DNA from: Plectosphaerella cucumerina | Lineage: Eukaryota > Ascomycota > Sordariomycetes > Glomerellales > Plectosphaerellaceae | Length of the DNA: 64,000 bases | Direction: 5' to 3' | NCBI GenBank assembly: GCA_020746995.1 | Contig: JAGPXD010000002.1 | Location: 5,890,001-5,954,000 of the forward strand | Shown: piece after piece, positions 41,671-52,843 of the stretch | Layout of the letters: every line of letters begins with the position of its first letter | How positions within the stretch are numbered: position 1 is the first letter of the stretch | The notes under the pieces: generated by a model | Databases searched by the model: none | The model's input: the letters and a program-made list of their open reading frames with translations, nothing else | What the model was told of the DNA's origin: nothing | Translations under genes and position numbers: made by a program

Positions 41671-44453
41671 GGTCCTGGGATCGGGAGCGTGGGCTTCAAG
41701 ACGAATGCATGCGTTGAGGGAGGAGAAACCAGGGGCGAGGGGTGGATGTCTCTTGTGTCTCTGGATGAACGACAAGGGATAGATGCCGAGTATGGGGAGA
41801 GACACGTTCGTTCCAGAGCGGTGGGAGAAGAGATCCGAAGCAAGGGTTTGGCATTCCAGAAGACGAGCGAGCAGAGATGGCGACGCGAGGACGGGCCGTC
41901 ATGATATACATGGAGCGATCTCGCCAAAGGACCCTCACTTCTCCCGTTCTTCCCTGAGGAGGGATGCTCGCTCGGGTACCCTCCTCGGCAACGGTCACAA
42001 CCCTTCTCTTTCCTGGGACGGCTAGCGACACGGGTGCCGAGACCTGTTCAAAGCAGGTCATGCCCACATGAGGAATGGGTGTCTCTGAAGATGCCGGAGG
42101 CCGAGCCAGCTCTGGGGTTCTCCGTGATGGTGGGAGACAAAGGCGGGTGGAGGAGGCGGACTAGGCAGAGGTCGGCGACCCTAGTTCCAACAAGCCGTGC
42201 GCCGTGGCTGCGGCTGGACGCCAGTGCCATCTGGCCGGATCCAGACTCTCGGGTCGACGATCCATCTTCCATTCGTCGGCGTAAACTTGTGGAGGGGCAA
42301 GAGACGTTGGGCATTGGAAGGAGTATGGCAGGGGGTTGGCCGTGATGGATGAGGCGATGCGAAGTGATGCGAGACGAGAGGAGTCACGCTCCTACGTCCC
42401 CCACATGTCCCATGCTTTGGTGTCCAGTCGACGGACAATGTGTGGGCGGCGTGATGCACCAGACGTCCGTTTGTAGGCGGAGCTGAGCGTTTCGAGACGT
42501 GACATTGCGTGGTGAGCGTGATGCGTGGGATATGAACCGAGCTGTCACGAGGTTGTTGGGTGGGTGAAACCAGGCTGCCTTTGCCCTATGGTGTGCCACA
42601 CGAGAGAGTGCTGTCCAGAGCTGTCGCGGAGCGGCGTCGCATCCGAGCTGAGCTCCGTCAACCGGTGAACACTCTCCGGTGTCTATGGAAAGTAGTCGGG
42701 CGATAAGACAAGACGGGCTGCGGGATGGCTGTGGTCTGGCCTGTCAGCCTGGTGAGTTTGGCCGACGGTTCAGACCCAGCCTTGGCATGACAGGCAGCCC
42801 TGCGACTCGGAATCCAACCATCGCCCAGACACGAGAGACCCTTGGAGAAATGACATGACGGGCGCACAAGGGAAACTACTCCCTGCTGCTCGGTGGACCG
42901 GGTATCTGGGCTTGCCATCGGCCATGTGCAGTCCTTGGCAGCGGGACAAGGTCGGGATGTTGTCCAAGCCAGTGGCAGTGATAGTCGTCGTCAAGAGCGG
43001 AGCGGAGCGGCAACCAAGGCGACAAGACAACCCTTGCGCCCGCGAGAGGGAACAACAGGCGAGCGGCGCCTATGCGCCCAGTAGGCACGGTTGGAAGCGT
43101 CTGCGTCCATGGGCACGATGCGACGTGATTTGCTGGGACGCCTGTCCATTTCCCTTTCATATGCAGGCCGAGTGATGGGGATGCAGCAGGGCCCGGTTCG
43201 CCAGCAGCATCGGCATCAGCACAAGCAGGCTGCCAGCCCATGTTGCCTCTCGAGCTGGGCATGCTGCTCGTGAAGTGCTAGTCCCAACGGTCATGGACGC
43301 AGGGAGGCTTGCCGTTGAAGCGGGGGGTTCGTGGAGGGTGCGCCATCTAACGGGTTCCCAAGACGAGGTGTTGCGACGAACGGGCGTATTGCGCGGGGCG
43401 AGTGACCGGCCCCTTTGATCCAGGGTTGTATCGATTTTGGGCCGAGGAGGGCGAGATGTAGGTCAGCCGCGCGGAATCAGAGGTTGAGATGCGAGACATT
43501 GGACCGCCTGGACTGGGTGGACTTGGCCTGAGACCCTGACCTGCTGGGGAACAAAGCCTGCGGGGGACAATGCACGCCGAGGAAGAAAGGCTGTTGGCCG
43601 TGCTGCTGCTGCTGCTGCTGTTGCTGCTAGTGCTTCAGGATCGAGGCGGGCGCAGAAGGGCCAGGTCATGAGTGTTGCGGTGCCATGACGGGACGGCGAC
43701 GTCTCGCGGTTGGTCGTTGACGGGAGGATGTGGTCAGAGGAAGAGTCGACGCGCCTCAAACACCCTTGCAGTCAGTCGTGGTGTGAGCTTCCCGTGGTCC
43801 TTTGAGATTGCCCCGCTTCAAGGTTGAGATGCTGGGTAAGGGCATTTGCCGTCCACTGAAGATGACGGAATTGCAGTGGTTAGCGGGTGGAGCTGGTCCA
43901 AGAAAGGATGCAATATGAGTTTGCAGCAATACCATTGGCCGGTATCGCGAACATGCGCTGTGACCCCCTGTATCGTGCGGACGGGCGCCGAGGTGACAGG
44001 GCCACGCCCCACTGGAGAAGCGTGCAGGGCCGCTGGAGCCATCCGTGGACCGCCTGCAACCCCAACATGGGTCCCTCCCGTCGGGCAACTCCATCGCGCT
44101 CCATCCAGTGGCCCGCCAAGATTGCTCAAGCAAACATTTTCCCTCTTTCGTCACCTCTCGCAGCATCGACATAGCTCAGCTCCAGCTCCAGCTTGTCGCC
44201 TCGTTCGTGGGCTCGGCACCCCATCGCACCGTATTTCGACCCGGGCTTCGGGTCAATTGCGACGCGACAGTCGCACGCCGTACGCGCCCGCGATTGTGTG
44301 CCGCTGCTGGCAGACGGAGCTTCCCACCGCCCTCCTCGACCGACTACACCCAACGACCGACGCAAACGACAGTTGCCTTCATGGCGCGCTGATTCCGCCC
44401 TCCCAACGCGCGGCTCGACACACCCCTCCCTCCCCTGCCCGGGTTCCTCTGAC
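41671..44453. other. Long divergent intergenic region
   Basis: About 2.8 kb between the 2EXR gene (minus) and the SYG1 gene (plus). Apart from a GCT trinucleotide tract (43601-43628) I see no repeat, RNA or supported gene. Many overlapping frames up to 138 codons lack motifs. The region holds two promoters and probably a long SYG1 leader. Confidence 0.5.
43601..43628. repeat. GCT/CTG trinucleotide microsatellite
   Basis: Nine nearly perfect GCT units, with one TTG interruption, in the non-coding region upstream of the SYG1 gene. It is a simple microsatellite and potentially length-polymorphic. Confidence 0.8.
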
Positions 44454-47400
44454 ATGAAGTTCGCCAAAGAGCTCCAGCAGGACCTGGTCCCCGGTGAGAC
44501 CTATCCCGCGCCCTTTGACCTCCGGCCTCGGGTTACTCGTGCTGACTGCTCCTCGTGCAGAGTGGCGGGCCAAGTACCTCGACTACAAGGCTGGCAAGAA
44601 ACATGTCAAGGCCGTCGCCCGCGCCTTCAACCGCGCGCCGCCCACGCCCTACACATCCTCGACAACGCCTGCCACGGCCCGCTCCGATGCTCCCCGCTCC
44701 GCCAGCTCGCCCTTCGATTTTGCCCTCGTGCGACGATGGAGTCGCACACAGCAGCACCCCGAGCACGAGGAGGTCTCGTCCCTCCGTGACACCCCCGCGC
44801 CCATGGGCCGTCCGAGGACCGCCAACGCCGCCGCCGGCAGGCCTATACCCGCACGCGTCCACAACGAGCGTGATGGCCTCACCGAGGCCGCCGGCGACAT
44901 GCACTATGGCAGTTTCGGCCTGACCCCGCCGCTGTCCGTGACGCCCCCGCCGGGGAGAACCCACGACTTTGCCCTGCCAGCTCCGGCTATCAAGGTGCCG
45001 TCGAACACGAGCGAGCAAGGCCGCGGCCAGCCAGGCACCTCGGGTAAGGACGCCGACGTCCTTTCACGCAAGCCGCTCCACCGGAGCTCGACCGACGCAT
45101 TCCAGAACCGAACACCAGGGAAGAATGTTGGCCTCCCCCACGCCACCGGCTCCGTGCCGACGCCTTCCCCGAGGCGCCGCCTGCAGCGCATGCTCACCGC
45201 TGCCCTCCCGCACCGGGCCCAGCGCACCCCTGAGATTGGCATGCAGGAGCTGGCTATGGATCTGTATCGTCAGCGCGAGCGCGACTTCTTCCGCTTCCTC
45301 CAGTCCGAGCTCGATAAGGTAGAGGCTTTCTACAAGCTCAAGGAGGACGAGGCAGGCGAGCGCCTAGTCCTCCTCAAGGAGCAGCTCCGCGTCATGGGCA
45401 GCCGTCGGCGCCAGGAGCTCAGCCATGACCGCCTCCGCGGCAAGCGCGAGGGCAACAACGGCCACGGGCCAGGCAACGGCAACGGCAACGGCAACGGCGA
45501 CCACAAGCTGCTTCCCGACCAGGGCTACCTGGACCAGGTCAAGGCTAAGATCTTCCGGCCCGGCCCCAACTCACGCGCCCTATCGGCCATGGCCCAGACG
45601 CCCCGGCTCGGCCCCCACGCCGGCGCCGACGCCTCCCGGGACTACATCCGCCGTCCCGAGGACGAGTCCGTCTCGTACCGCACGGCAAAGCGCAAGCTCA
45701 AGCTCGCCCTGCAGGAGTTCTACCGCGGGCTCGAGCTGCTCAAGTCATTCGCCCTGCTCAACCGCACGGCCTTCCGGAAGCTCAACAAAAAGTACGACAA
45801 GGCCGTCAACGCCCGCCCAACATACCGCTTTATGACAGAAAAGGTGAACACGGCCTGGTTCGTCAACAGTGACGTGCTCGAGGGCCACATCAAAGCCGTT
45901 GAGGACCTGTACGCCGACTTCTTCGAGCGCGGCAACCACAAGATCGCCGTCGGCAAGCTCAAGAGCCTCACGCGCCGCGCTGGTGACGAGTCCGGCAGCG
46001 CCTTCCGCAGCGGCATTCTCATCGGCACCGGCGCCGTCTTCGGCATCCAGGGGCTGACCTTTGGCATTCAGCTGCTCTTCAGCGACGATGCCACCCTGCG
46101 CCAGGAGACGAGCTACCTGCTGCAGATCTATGGCGGCTACTTCCTCATGCTCTTCCTTTTCTCGCTGTTCGTCATCAATTGCTACATATGGACGGAGAAC
46201 AAGATCAACTACCCCTTCATTTTCGAATTCGACCACCGCCATCAGCTTGATTGGCGGCAGCTGGCCGAGTTTCCCAGCTTTTTCCTATTGCTGCTGGGCG
46301 TCTTCATCTGGCTCAACTTCAGCCGCTACGGGTCCGAGGATATGTACCTGTACTATCCGGTCGTACTGATAGGCCTTTCTGTTTGCATCATTTTGCTGCC
46401 GGCGCGTGTATTTGCGCCCACGAGCCGCCGGTGGTTTGCATATGGCCATGTGAGTTGCCTTGGTCCGCGTTCTGGCCCCAATGCTAACCGAATAGTGGCG
46501 TCTACTCTTGGCAGGATTCTATCCTGTCGAGTTTCGCGACTTCTTCCTGGGTGACATCTACTGCTCTCTTACATATGCCGTTTGCGTATGTACCATTGCC
46601 CCTCTTGACAGACCCGGGTAGAGACTGACTCTCACAGAATGTATCCCTGTTCTTCTGCCTCTACGCCAACGAGTGGGAGAACCCTGTGCAGTGCAACTCA
46701 AACAACTCACGACTCATGGGCTTCTTCGCCGCCTTGCCCCCCATTTGGCGCCTGCTGCAGTGCCTGCGGCGTTATAAGGACACGCGCAATATCTTCCCCC
46801 ACCTTGTCAACGGCGGCAAGTACTGCATGTCAATCATGGCCGCAGTCACATTGTCCCTGTACCGCATGAGCGGGTCGCGTAGCCACCTGGGCCTGTTCAT
46901 TGCCTTTGCTACGGTGAACGGCGTATACACCTGTACGTACCGCTTCGCACCCCTGACCTCCTTCCTCACTGACTCCGCCAGCCATCTGGGACCTGTTCAT
47001 GGACTTCTCCCTCCTCCAACCGTCCGCCCGGCACCGCTACCTGCGTGACATCACGGCTCTCAAGAAGCGCTGGGTCTACTACGCCATCATGGTCGCCGAC
47101 CCGATCCTGCGCTTCGCATGGATCTTCTACGCCATATTCACCCACGACCGGCAACACTCGACGGTGGTGTCGTTCCTTGTGTCGTTCGCCGAGGCCTTCC
47201 GCCGCGGCATCTGGGCGCTCCTGCGTGTTGAGAACGAACACTGCGCCAACGTCGCCGTGTACAAGGCTTCGCGCGACGTGCCCCTCCCGTACCGCCTGCA
47301 GCCGCTTGTCGAAAACATCTCCGAAGAAGGATCGAGGCCAGGGAGCAGCGACGAGGAGCACCCGGCCGGCGAGGGCGGGGATGCAGATGCCGCGACGGCT

Positions 47401-47790
47401 ACTGCCACGAGCGTACAGCGCGTTGGGACCAACAGGACAATTGATGAAGAGGCCGATGCCGGGGCTCAGTCGCCGTCCGCCTCGGGCACAGTGCGCAGGC
47501 GCAAGACGGGCGTGATTGGGAGCTTCCGTGGCATCCAGCGGAGCTTCTCCAAGATCCTCGCCGAGGCGCACCGACAGGACTTTGTCAAAAAGCGCAAGCC
47601 GGACGCTGCAACTTCCCGACTCGAGGGGTCCGGAGGGGCCCAGCCGCAGAGCGACGACGACGACGAGGAAGATGAGGAAGGAGATGAGGAAGAGGACGAA
47701 GCTCTTGCGGCGGCGGAGCATGGCCTGCGAAAGGAGGCGGAGGACACAAGCCGCAACCAGAGGGCGGGCGGTTCATCATCAAGAGGATAA
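44454..47790 (+). CDS. SYG1: SPX-EXS phosphate exporter/sensor (SYG1/XPR1 family)
   Basis: Five exons (44454-44493, 44561-46449, 46496-46585, 46638-46932, 46982-47790) give 1040 residues. The first exon codes only 13 residues, but splicing yields the canonical SPX start MKFAKELQQDLVPEWRAKYL and YKAGKK, the inositol-pyrophosphate-binding helix. The SPX domain is interrupted by a long disordered insert (about 45-250). It resumes with a charged helix (RQRERDFFRFLQSELDKVEAFYKL) and a second SPX core (GLELLKSFALLNRTAFRKLNKK). About eight membrane helices follow, and the EXS domain reads LLLAGFYPVEFRDFFLGDIY, ANEWENPVQCNS, YKDTRNIFPHLVNGGKY and RHRYLRDITALKKRWVYY. The tail is acidic (DDDDEEDEEGDEEEDE). 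It should export phosphate or signal phosphate status at the plasma or Golgi membrane. The splice at 46932/46982 yields the expected VYTSIWDL. It is convergent with the M18 gene, 120 bp apart. Confidence 0.95.
45476..45501 (+). repeat. Gly-Asn hexanucleotide repeat inside SYG1
   Basis: Four tandem GGCAAC units code for Gly-Asn repeats in the disordered insert that splits the SPX domain. It is in frame, so length changes would be tolerated. Confidence 0.75.
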
Positions 47791-47910
47791 AGCGGAAGCA
47801 CACGAAGCATATAGCAAGCAATCAAAAGCAAGCGTTTGAGTTGGCATGATCTATCCCAAATGGCCACATTATTACAAATCTAACCGGTTCCCGACACCCC
47901 ACGGCGACAT

Positions 47911-49569
47911 CTACTGCCACTCGCGGTCAATCTTCTCCCAGTGGTCCAGGAAGCCCTTGAAGAACTTGACACCCAGACCCGGGTCCAGGGCGCCGGTGGT
48001 GGCGCGGATGCTATGCATGCTGAGCTGAGGCAGGCCCGCGTCGGCGGCGCGAACTCCCATGGCGCTGCTGAGCATTGGGCCGACGGTGCCACCGCTGCGG
48101 GTGTCGTTGCGGATCTGGAAGAGCTGGACCTGAGAGCCCGAGAGCTCTGCGACGCGGCGGAGGATGGAGGTCGAGACGGCATCGGTGGTCAGGTGGCCGT
48201 TGGAGTCGAGGCAGATGGCGAGACCGACGTTGAGGCGGGGGATGTGCTGGTCGAGGTAGTACGCGAGGAAGTTGGGGTTTCCGGCGTGGGTGACGTCGGC
48301 GGAGAGGAGGAAAGAGGAGGCGTAGGTGCGGCCGAGGACGCCGGGGCCGTAGTACTCGGGTGGGGAGGAAGTGCCGCTGGCAGCGGCGGCGTTGGTGAGG
48401 GCCTCGACGAGGCGCTCGACGGTGGAGGGGAGGAAGTTGCCGCGGGCGCCCTGGCGGAGAAGGGAGCCGATCTCCTCGTCGTCAAAGAGGGCGACGAGCT
48501 TGACGGTGCCGTCGTCCTCGGCCTCGTCGGCCTCGAGGAGGCCGGTGAGGGCGGCCCAGGAGCAGAGCTTGTCGTCGATGCGGCCGGCGAAGATGAACTC
48601 GCGGTCGAGGCCGCCGGTCTGGGCGGGCTGGGAGTCGAAGAGCTCGAGCTCCCAGTCGACGATGGCGTCGGGAGAGTCGAGGCCGAGCTCGGCGGCGATG
48701 AGCTTGACGAGCTTGGGGGGCTGGGTGTTGACAAAGGCGCCGGCGGGGCCGAGGGGCTTCTCGGGGGCAGCGTCCGCGGAGGACAGGTCCGAGTTGTCGA
48801 GGCCAATGATGGGCACGGCCTGGGTCTCTGGGTTATTCTGGCCCATCATACCGAGGCCAAAGTGCGGCGCGAGAGTAGGAATGCGAGCGATGGGCCAGCC
48901 GAGCTTGACGAGGCGGGTGCGCGTCTTGCCGGAGCTGGGATCGCGGACGACAACGCGGCCGCCGATGCTGAGGTCGCGGTCCCACCAGGTCTGGTTGAGG
49001 GCGCCGGCGTAGGGTGCGACGCCGAGCTGGACGTAGCCGGCGGCGTTGCGCTTCTTGCTGACAGGCTTGAGGCGGGCGGTGAGGGCGTCGACGTGACCGG
49101 CGACCATGGCGACGCCATTTCCTGGCTTATAGGCCTTGCCGACGGTGAAGGCGATGAGGGAGCTGCCGTTGCGGGTGGTCCAGTATTTTCCACCGGGGGA
49201 GAGCTTGCCAGCCCAGCTGTCGCGGGCGGGGAGCTCCTCGAAGCCGGCGTCGGAGAGCTTGGTCTTGAAGTGGTCGACGGTGTGGAAGACGGTGGGATTC
49301 TCGGCGAGGAAGTCGCAGAAAGGCTTGGTGTAGGACTCGGGCTTGCCGACGGTGCGTCTCGTCTCGCGGGGGGTGGTCTTGGGGGCGCGCGGCGCGGGCT
49401 GGGGCTTTGAGGCGTGCGGGCTGCCGCTGAAGAGTGTCGGCATGGCGGCGGGGGAGGAAGTGGTCGAAGCGGAGGCGGTTGAGGCAGAGGCGGCGCTTTC
49501 CATGGCCTGGAGGCGGAGGGAGAGGCTGGATGCGCGGGCCTGGAGGGACTCGCGGGTCTGTCTGACCAT
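47911..49569 (-). CDS. ape1: M18 aspartyl/vacuolar aminopeptidase (Ape1/Lap4-like)
   Basis: Single-exon gene, 552 residues from the ATG at 49569. The frame continues upstream to 49788, but that part is atypical. The first 75 residues are Ser/Ala-rich, with a helical segment that could be a propeptide of the kind used by yeast Ape1 for cytoplasm-to-vacuole delivery. The catalytic part begins at YTKPFCDFLAENPTVFHTVDHF. Zinc-site regions are VAGHVDALTARLKP, GLDNSD, FDDEEIGS (catalytic Glu pair) and LLSADVTHAG; MHSIRATTG lies near the C-terminus. APYAGALNQTWWDRDLSIGGRV matches vacuolar Lap4-type enzymes better than cytosolic aspartyl aminopeptidase. It is a dodecameric zinc exopeptidase removing N-terminal residues. 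A GATAAG-containing element (49725-49757) lies about 155 bp upstream of the start. Confidence 0.93.
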   Translation of the reverse strand: MVRQTRESLQARASSLSLRLQAMESAASASTASASTTSSPAAMPTLFSGSPHASKPQPAPRAPKTTPRETRRTVGKPESYTKPFCDFLAENPTVFHTVDHFKTKLSDAGFEELPARDSWAGKLSPGGKYWTTRNGSSLIAFTVGKAYKPGNGVAMVAGHVDALTARLKPVSKKRNAAGYVQLGVAPYAGALNQTWWDRDLSIGGRVVVRDPSSGKTRTRLVKLGWPIARIPTLAPHFGLGMMGQNNPETQAVPIIGLDNSDLSSADAAPEKPLGPAGAFVNTQPPKLVKLIAAELGLDSPDAIVDWELELFDSQPAQTGGLDREFIFAGRIDDKLCSWAALTGLLEADEAEDDGTVKLVALFDDEEIGSLLRQGARGNFLPSTVERLVEALTNAAAASGTSSPPEYYGPGVLGRTYASSFLLSADVTHAGNPNFLAYYLDQHIPRLNVGLAICLDSNGHLTTDAVSTSILRRVAELSGSQVQLFQIRNDTRSGGTVGPMLSSAMGVRAADAGLPQLSMHSIRATTGALDPGLGVKFFKGFLDHWEKIDREWQ

Positions 49570-49724
49570 TGCGAGAACTGATCTGTAGATGGCGGGGTTG
49601 GGGTGGTTGGAGCGGTGATTCGAGGGAGATGTGGCTTCGAGGCGGTGATGATGACGAGTCGGACACCTGGGAGGGAGCTCGTGATCACTTGAGCTCCCCT
49701 GGGCTTGCGACGCTGTGGGAGATA

Positions 49725-49757
49725 AGATAAGGTGCCGAGCTCGGCCGTTGCCAGGCA
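49725..49757 (+). repeat. 33-bp GATA-containing element, copy A
   Basis: This block begins AGATAAGGTGCCGAGCTCGG and matches the block at 51803-51835 at 30 of 33 positions in the same orientation. Weaker similarity continues for about 35 bp. It contains a HGATAR site, the class bound by AreA-type GATA factors, and a GCCGAGCTCGGC palindrome. Confidence 0.65.
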
Positions 49758-50692
49758 CCAGGAACGGGCGGGGCGATTGCATCAGCACAGGACCAATTGG
49801 ACCACCATGACGACACTACCTTGCAGTGTACTGTACGACCTTCACCTCTCTCCCTCCTCTGCTCAACCACCGCGCCGTTGGTAGAGGAGGCTGTGGTAGG
49901 AGAGAACTATCAAATAGAACCTAAATGAGAAATGACTTTGTCAGTTCTGCAATGTCTTTAGCATTGTGGGTACAGATCTGGCTCAAGCGGACCGGCTGGC
50001 ACTGTCCGAGTAATGGTTGCCTAGGTACCTAGTCTGGGGTAGAAAGCTTGACTGCTTGACGCTTCAATTACCTGTACATCAACTTTCCAACTCCATGCTT
50101 ATGAGAACCATCGTGCATATTCTAGCAATGCGAGATCCAATATAGTGATACTCCACAGTCTGATTTCCGTTTGGCTACTTCTGTCCGTCGACTTTTGCTA
50201 CCAATAAGGGTAGTTGACGAACAAACAGGTGGAAAACGACCAGAAAGCTTAGATGGAATGTCTTGCGCCAAGTCAACTCGGGGTGGATGTACAGGTTGTT
50301 GGACCCATTCAGAGCGCTCCGAACTCCGGTTTTACTCATTCTAGGCATAAGAAGACTCACGTCTCGACAATACGCGTGTAAGAGGGCACCATGCAGCATT
50401 TTCCGCGCATACAACGAGATTCTTTTCCGATGTTGCATGAGCCCTGCCATCAACGTAAGCCTGCGCCGCAGTAAGAAGAGAGAATGCAAGTCAAGTCAGC
50501 CTCATCATGGGCGGAAGTGAGGCCAAAACTCCTTGGCACAACAGGGGAAAGCACAACTTGGCGCGTCGTGCCTGTGATGGGTTTGTCGCTTGGCTCGGAA
50601 AAGGTCCAGAGTGAATCGGCACTTTCAGTCTGAGCGGCTGGATGGCTTTCGTCAAGAAGCGATTCCAGAGGACTTGGCAGCAAGACTTGACC

Positions 50693-50699
50693 TATAAAA
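50693..50699 (+). promoter_or_regulatory. TATA box of the small secreted protein gene
   Basis: TATAAAA lies 105 bp upstream of the ATG at 50798, a typical spacing for regulated fungal genes. Confidence 0.55.
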
Positions 50700-50797
50700 C
50701 CATGGAGAACTATGGTCATGATCATGCAAACGGCGCTCCAATTTCGACATCTCTAGACCCATTTCTCAAGTATCCCCTTCATCCATATCTTTTCATC

Positions 50798-51425
50798 ATG
50801 AGGTTCTTCGCCTTCGTCACCACGCTTTTCGCGTCTCTGCAACTCTGCAACGCCAACTTCTACATATGGGCCGTGGAACTACATGATCTCTTTGGCGGTG
50901 TCTTGGAAGGCTACGATGTCTACGACCATCCCCAGAAACCCTCCTGCAGTGAGGTCAGCAAGCGCAACATCTGGCAGGCTCGCTCGGATGTCAGTGGGAG
51001 CAAGACTGGCGTTCGCTGCGTGGGCGAGTGCGACATGGTCCACAACGGCAACAATGTTGATGTCTTCGAGATGCATTGGACCAACAATCCGCTCTTCCAC
51101 TGGAGTATGGCGCTGATCGACTGTCTACGAGAGTAGGGAACGTAACTGACAATGATATGGCAGCCCTTTACAAGAGCAGGGGTCACCCCTACAAGATGTA
51201 AGCAGCTGCGTTGGGACTTCATGTCGAGAATCAAGATCGAGGACAGGAGAACATTGAACTAACAATGAAGCCAGGTACGGTCTTGATGGAAACGTCTATG
51301 GCGACTGCGTCGTGTATTCAGGAGAGCAATTCCACTGCGCCAACTTTGGCGCCATCCACGGCCACCGCAAGTTCCACTGCAGGACGCGCTTCACCACCCA
51401 GCAGATCCTCGATGGCAAGCGTTGA
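50798..51425 (+). CDS. Small cysteine-rich secreted protein (effector-like)
   Basis: Three exons (50798-51104, 51164-51197, 51275-51425), the middle one only 34 nt, give 163 residues. Residues 1-20 are a signal peptide (MRFFAFVTTLFASLQLCNA). The mature part has six cysteines: CSEV, RCVGEC, GDC, HCAN and HCRT, enough for three disulfides. It is rich in aromatic residues and His (MHWTNNPLFHWTLYKSRG; FGAIHGHRKFHC). No membrane segment or KDEL. Small Cys-rich secreted proteins of this size are candidates for host-interaction or antimicrobial roles in fungi; no family motif identifies the activity, so the function is unknown. It has a TATA box at -105. It sits between two aminopeptidase genes. Confidence 0.85.
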
Positions 51426-52843
51426 GGCGCACCGCCTTCAGCCGTCCTGATGGGCTTGAAGACAACAACACTTTTTGGTTGGTTTGGGAGGGCTGCGGCC
51501 CTTTGAGATCATTATTTTCCGCATTTTGCTCTACAGGTTGAGGTGGTCAAATGTCCTCTGCCAACGACGCGTTCAACACGCCTCAATTGCATTCTCTGGC
51601 TGCGTCACTCTACATACAACTCTAGTTAGCGCCTCGCAACTTTCTTCCTATTTCCTGTTTTCAGACCGCTTTTCGAATACAGACACTCGCTTTGCTTTCA
51701 TATCAAACAGCCGGCCTACAGTGACGACGACGGTTGTCGTTGGATGAGAGTGAGCTTGTCGATCGGGCCCCGGAGCTCGCGACTGAGGGGGAAAGAGGGG
51801 CAAGATAAGGTGCCGAGCTTGGCCGATGCCAAGCATAAAACAACGGGGCGAAACATCAAGACTCGCATACAGACATGACCCCATTGAGCCTATTGCCATC
51901 CCTCTAACCGCCTCCGATCCCGATATGCATCTGTCGCACACTTCCACCCCGTCCGTGCATATCTCTCTACCCCGCTGAAATAACCGTTGGTGGCGTTCCC
52001 ACACCACGTCCCCCATCGACCACCTTCTTCTTCCACGCAGGGACGACAGGGCTCACCAGCGCCACAACCTGCGCAACCCGGCATCTCCTATCCTGCAGCC
52101 TTCCCTTCTGGTGCTGGATCCCCGCGATATCGCCCCTTCGCAAACCAATCAAATTGCCGCGCCGGCCCAGACCGAGCTGAGGGGGCAGGGCGACAGGGCG
52201 ACACACGCGAGCAGCGGCGGCGTCCGTGCGGCGCTGCAATCTCGACCGACTCGCCTCCCGATGACACCTGCCCGTTCCGAACATAGCTCGACGCGGGTTG
52301 CGTGCCGCGGCGCCCAGATGATCCCATCGCCCGCCTCCCGCCGCGCCCTCTCCGCGGTGGGCCAGACGCGCTCGCGGTGTCCGTCGCCCCTCGCAGCTTG
52401 GCTGGAAGAGGCAGCTCCCCTGCCACCACCACGCCTGCCGACGCCTTCTTCTCCGCAGTGGCACCGCGAGGCCGGGGCCAGAGAGGGCAGAGGCTCATCA
52501 ACTGCCATATCGGGAGCCAGGTCCTCCTCCCCTCCAGCCGTCTCATTGGCCGTCATCACCCGTATTCGATATTCCCGGGCAACCATTCCTAGGAGAATCC
52601 AGGAGAAGACCCTCCATGCCTCCTCGGCTGGGAGGTGCTGTTGGCATGGCGCTCGGGAGGCCCTGTATCACGAGCTTCGAGCGTTGGCCACTGCTCCATC
52701 TCCGTCCTTGTTTATAACCGACGCCCGCGCCTGCATCGGAGGGACTTTTGTTTCCCGCCCAAGGAACCTCTCCTCCACCTCCTCATCCCTCCCTTCCCTC
52801 CTCCCTCCCTTCCAAGAGCTCGTGCCCCGGCCCCTCAGTCAAG
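51426..52843. other. Intergenic region upstream of the M28 aminopeptidase
   Basis: About 1.4 kb with the second copy of the GATA-containing element (51803-51835) and a TATA-like TTTATAA at about 52711-52717, 130 bp before the ATG. The long overlapping frames between 52000 and 52800 on both strands share no motif and look non-coding. Confidence 0.5.
51803..51835 (+). repeat. 33-bp GATA-containing element, copy B
   Basis: Begins AGATAAGGTGCCGAGCTTGG. It differs from copy A (49725-49757) at three positions, one of which breaks the palindrome. The 11-mer GATAAGGTGCC occurs a third time at 61778-61788 without the rest of the block. Confidence 0.65.

Larger units (their letters stand above)
49570..50797. 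other. Divergent intergenic region
   Basis: This region carries the promoters of the M18 peptidase (minus) and the small secreted protein (plus). It holds the GATAAGGTGCC element at 49725, a perfect 12-bp palindrome GCCGAGCTCGGC at 49734-49745, and a TATA box TATAAAA at 50693-50699. No additional gene is supported. Confidence 0.5.

Noticed and set aside
47941..49410. 489-codon plus-strand open frame opposite the M18 aminopeptidase
   Set aside because: It is the antisense shadow of a GC3-rich gene: Gly/Val/Glu/Asp-rich, without domains. The minus-strand protein has all M18 motifs.
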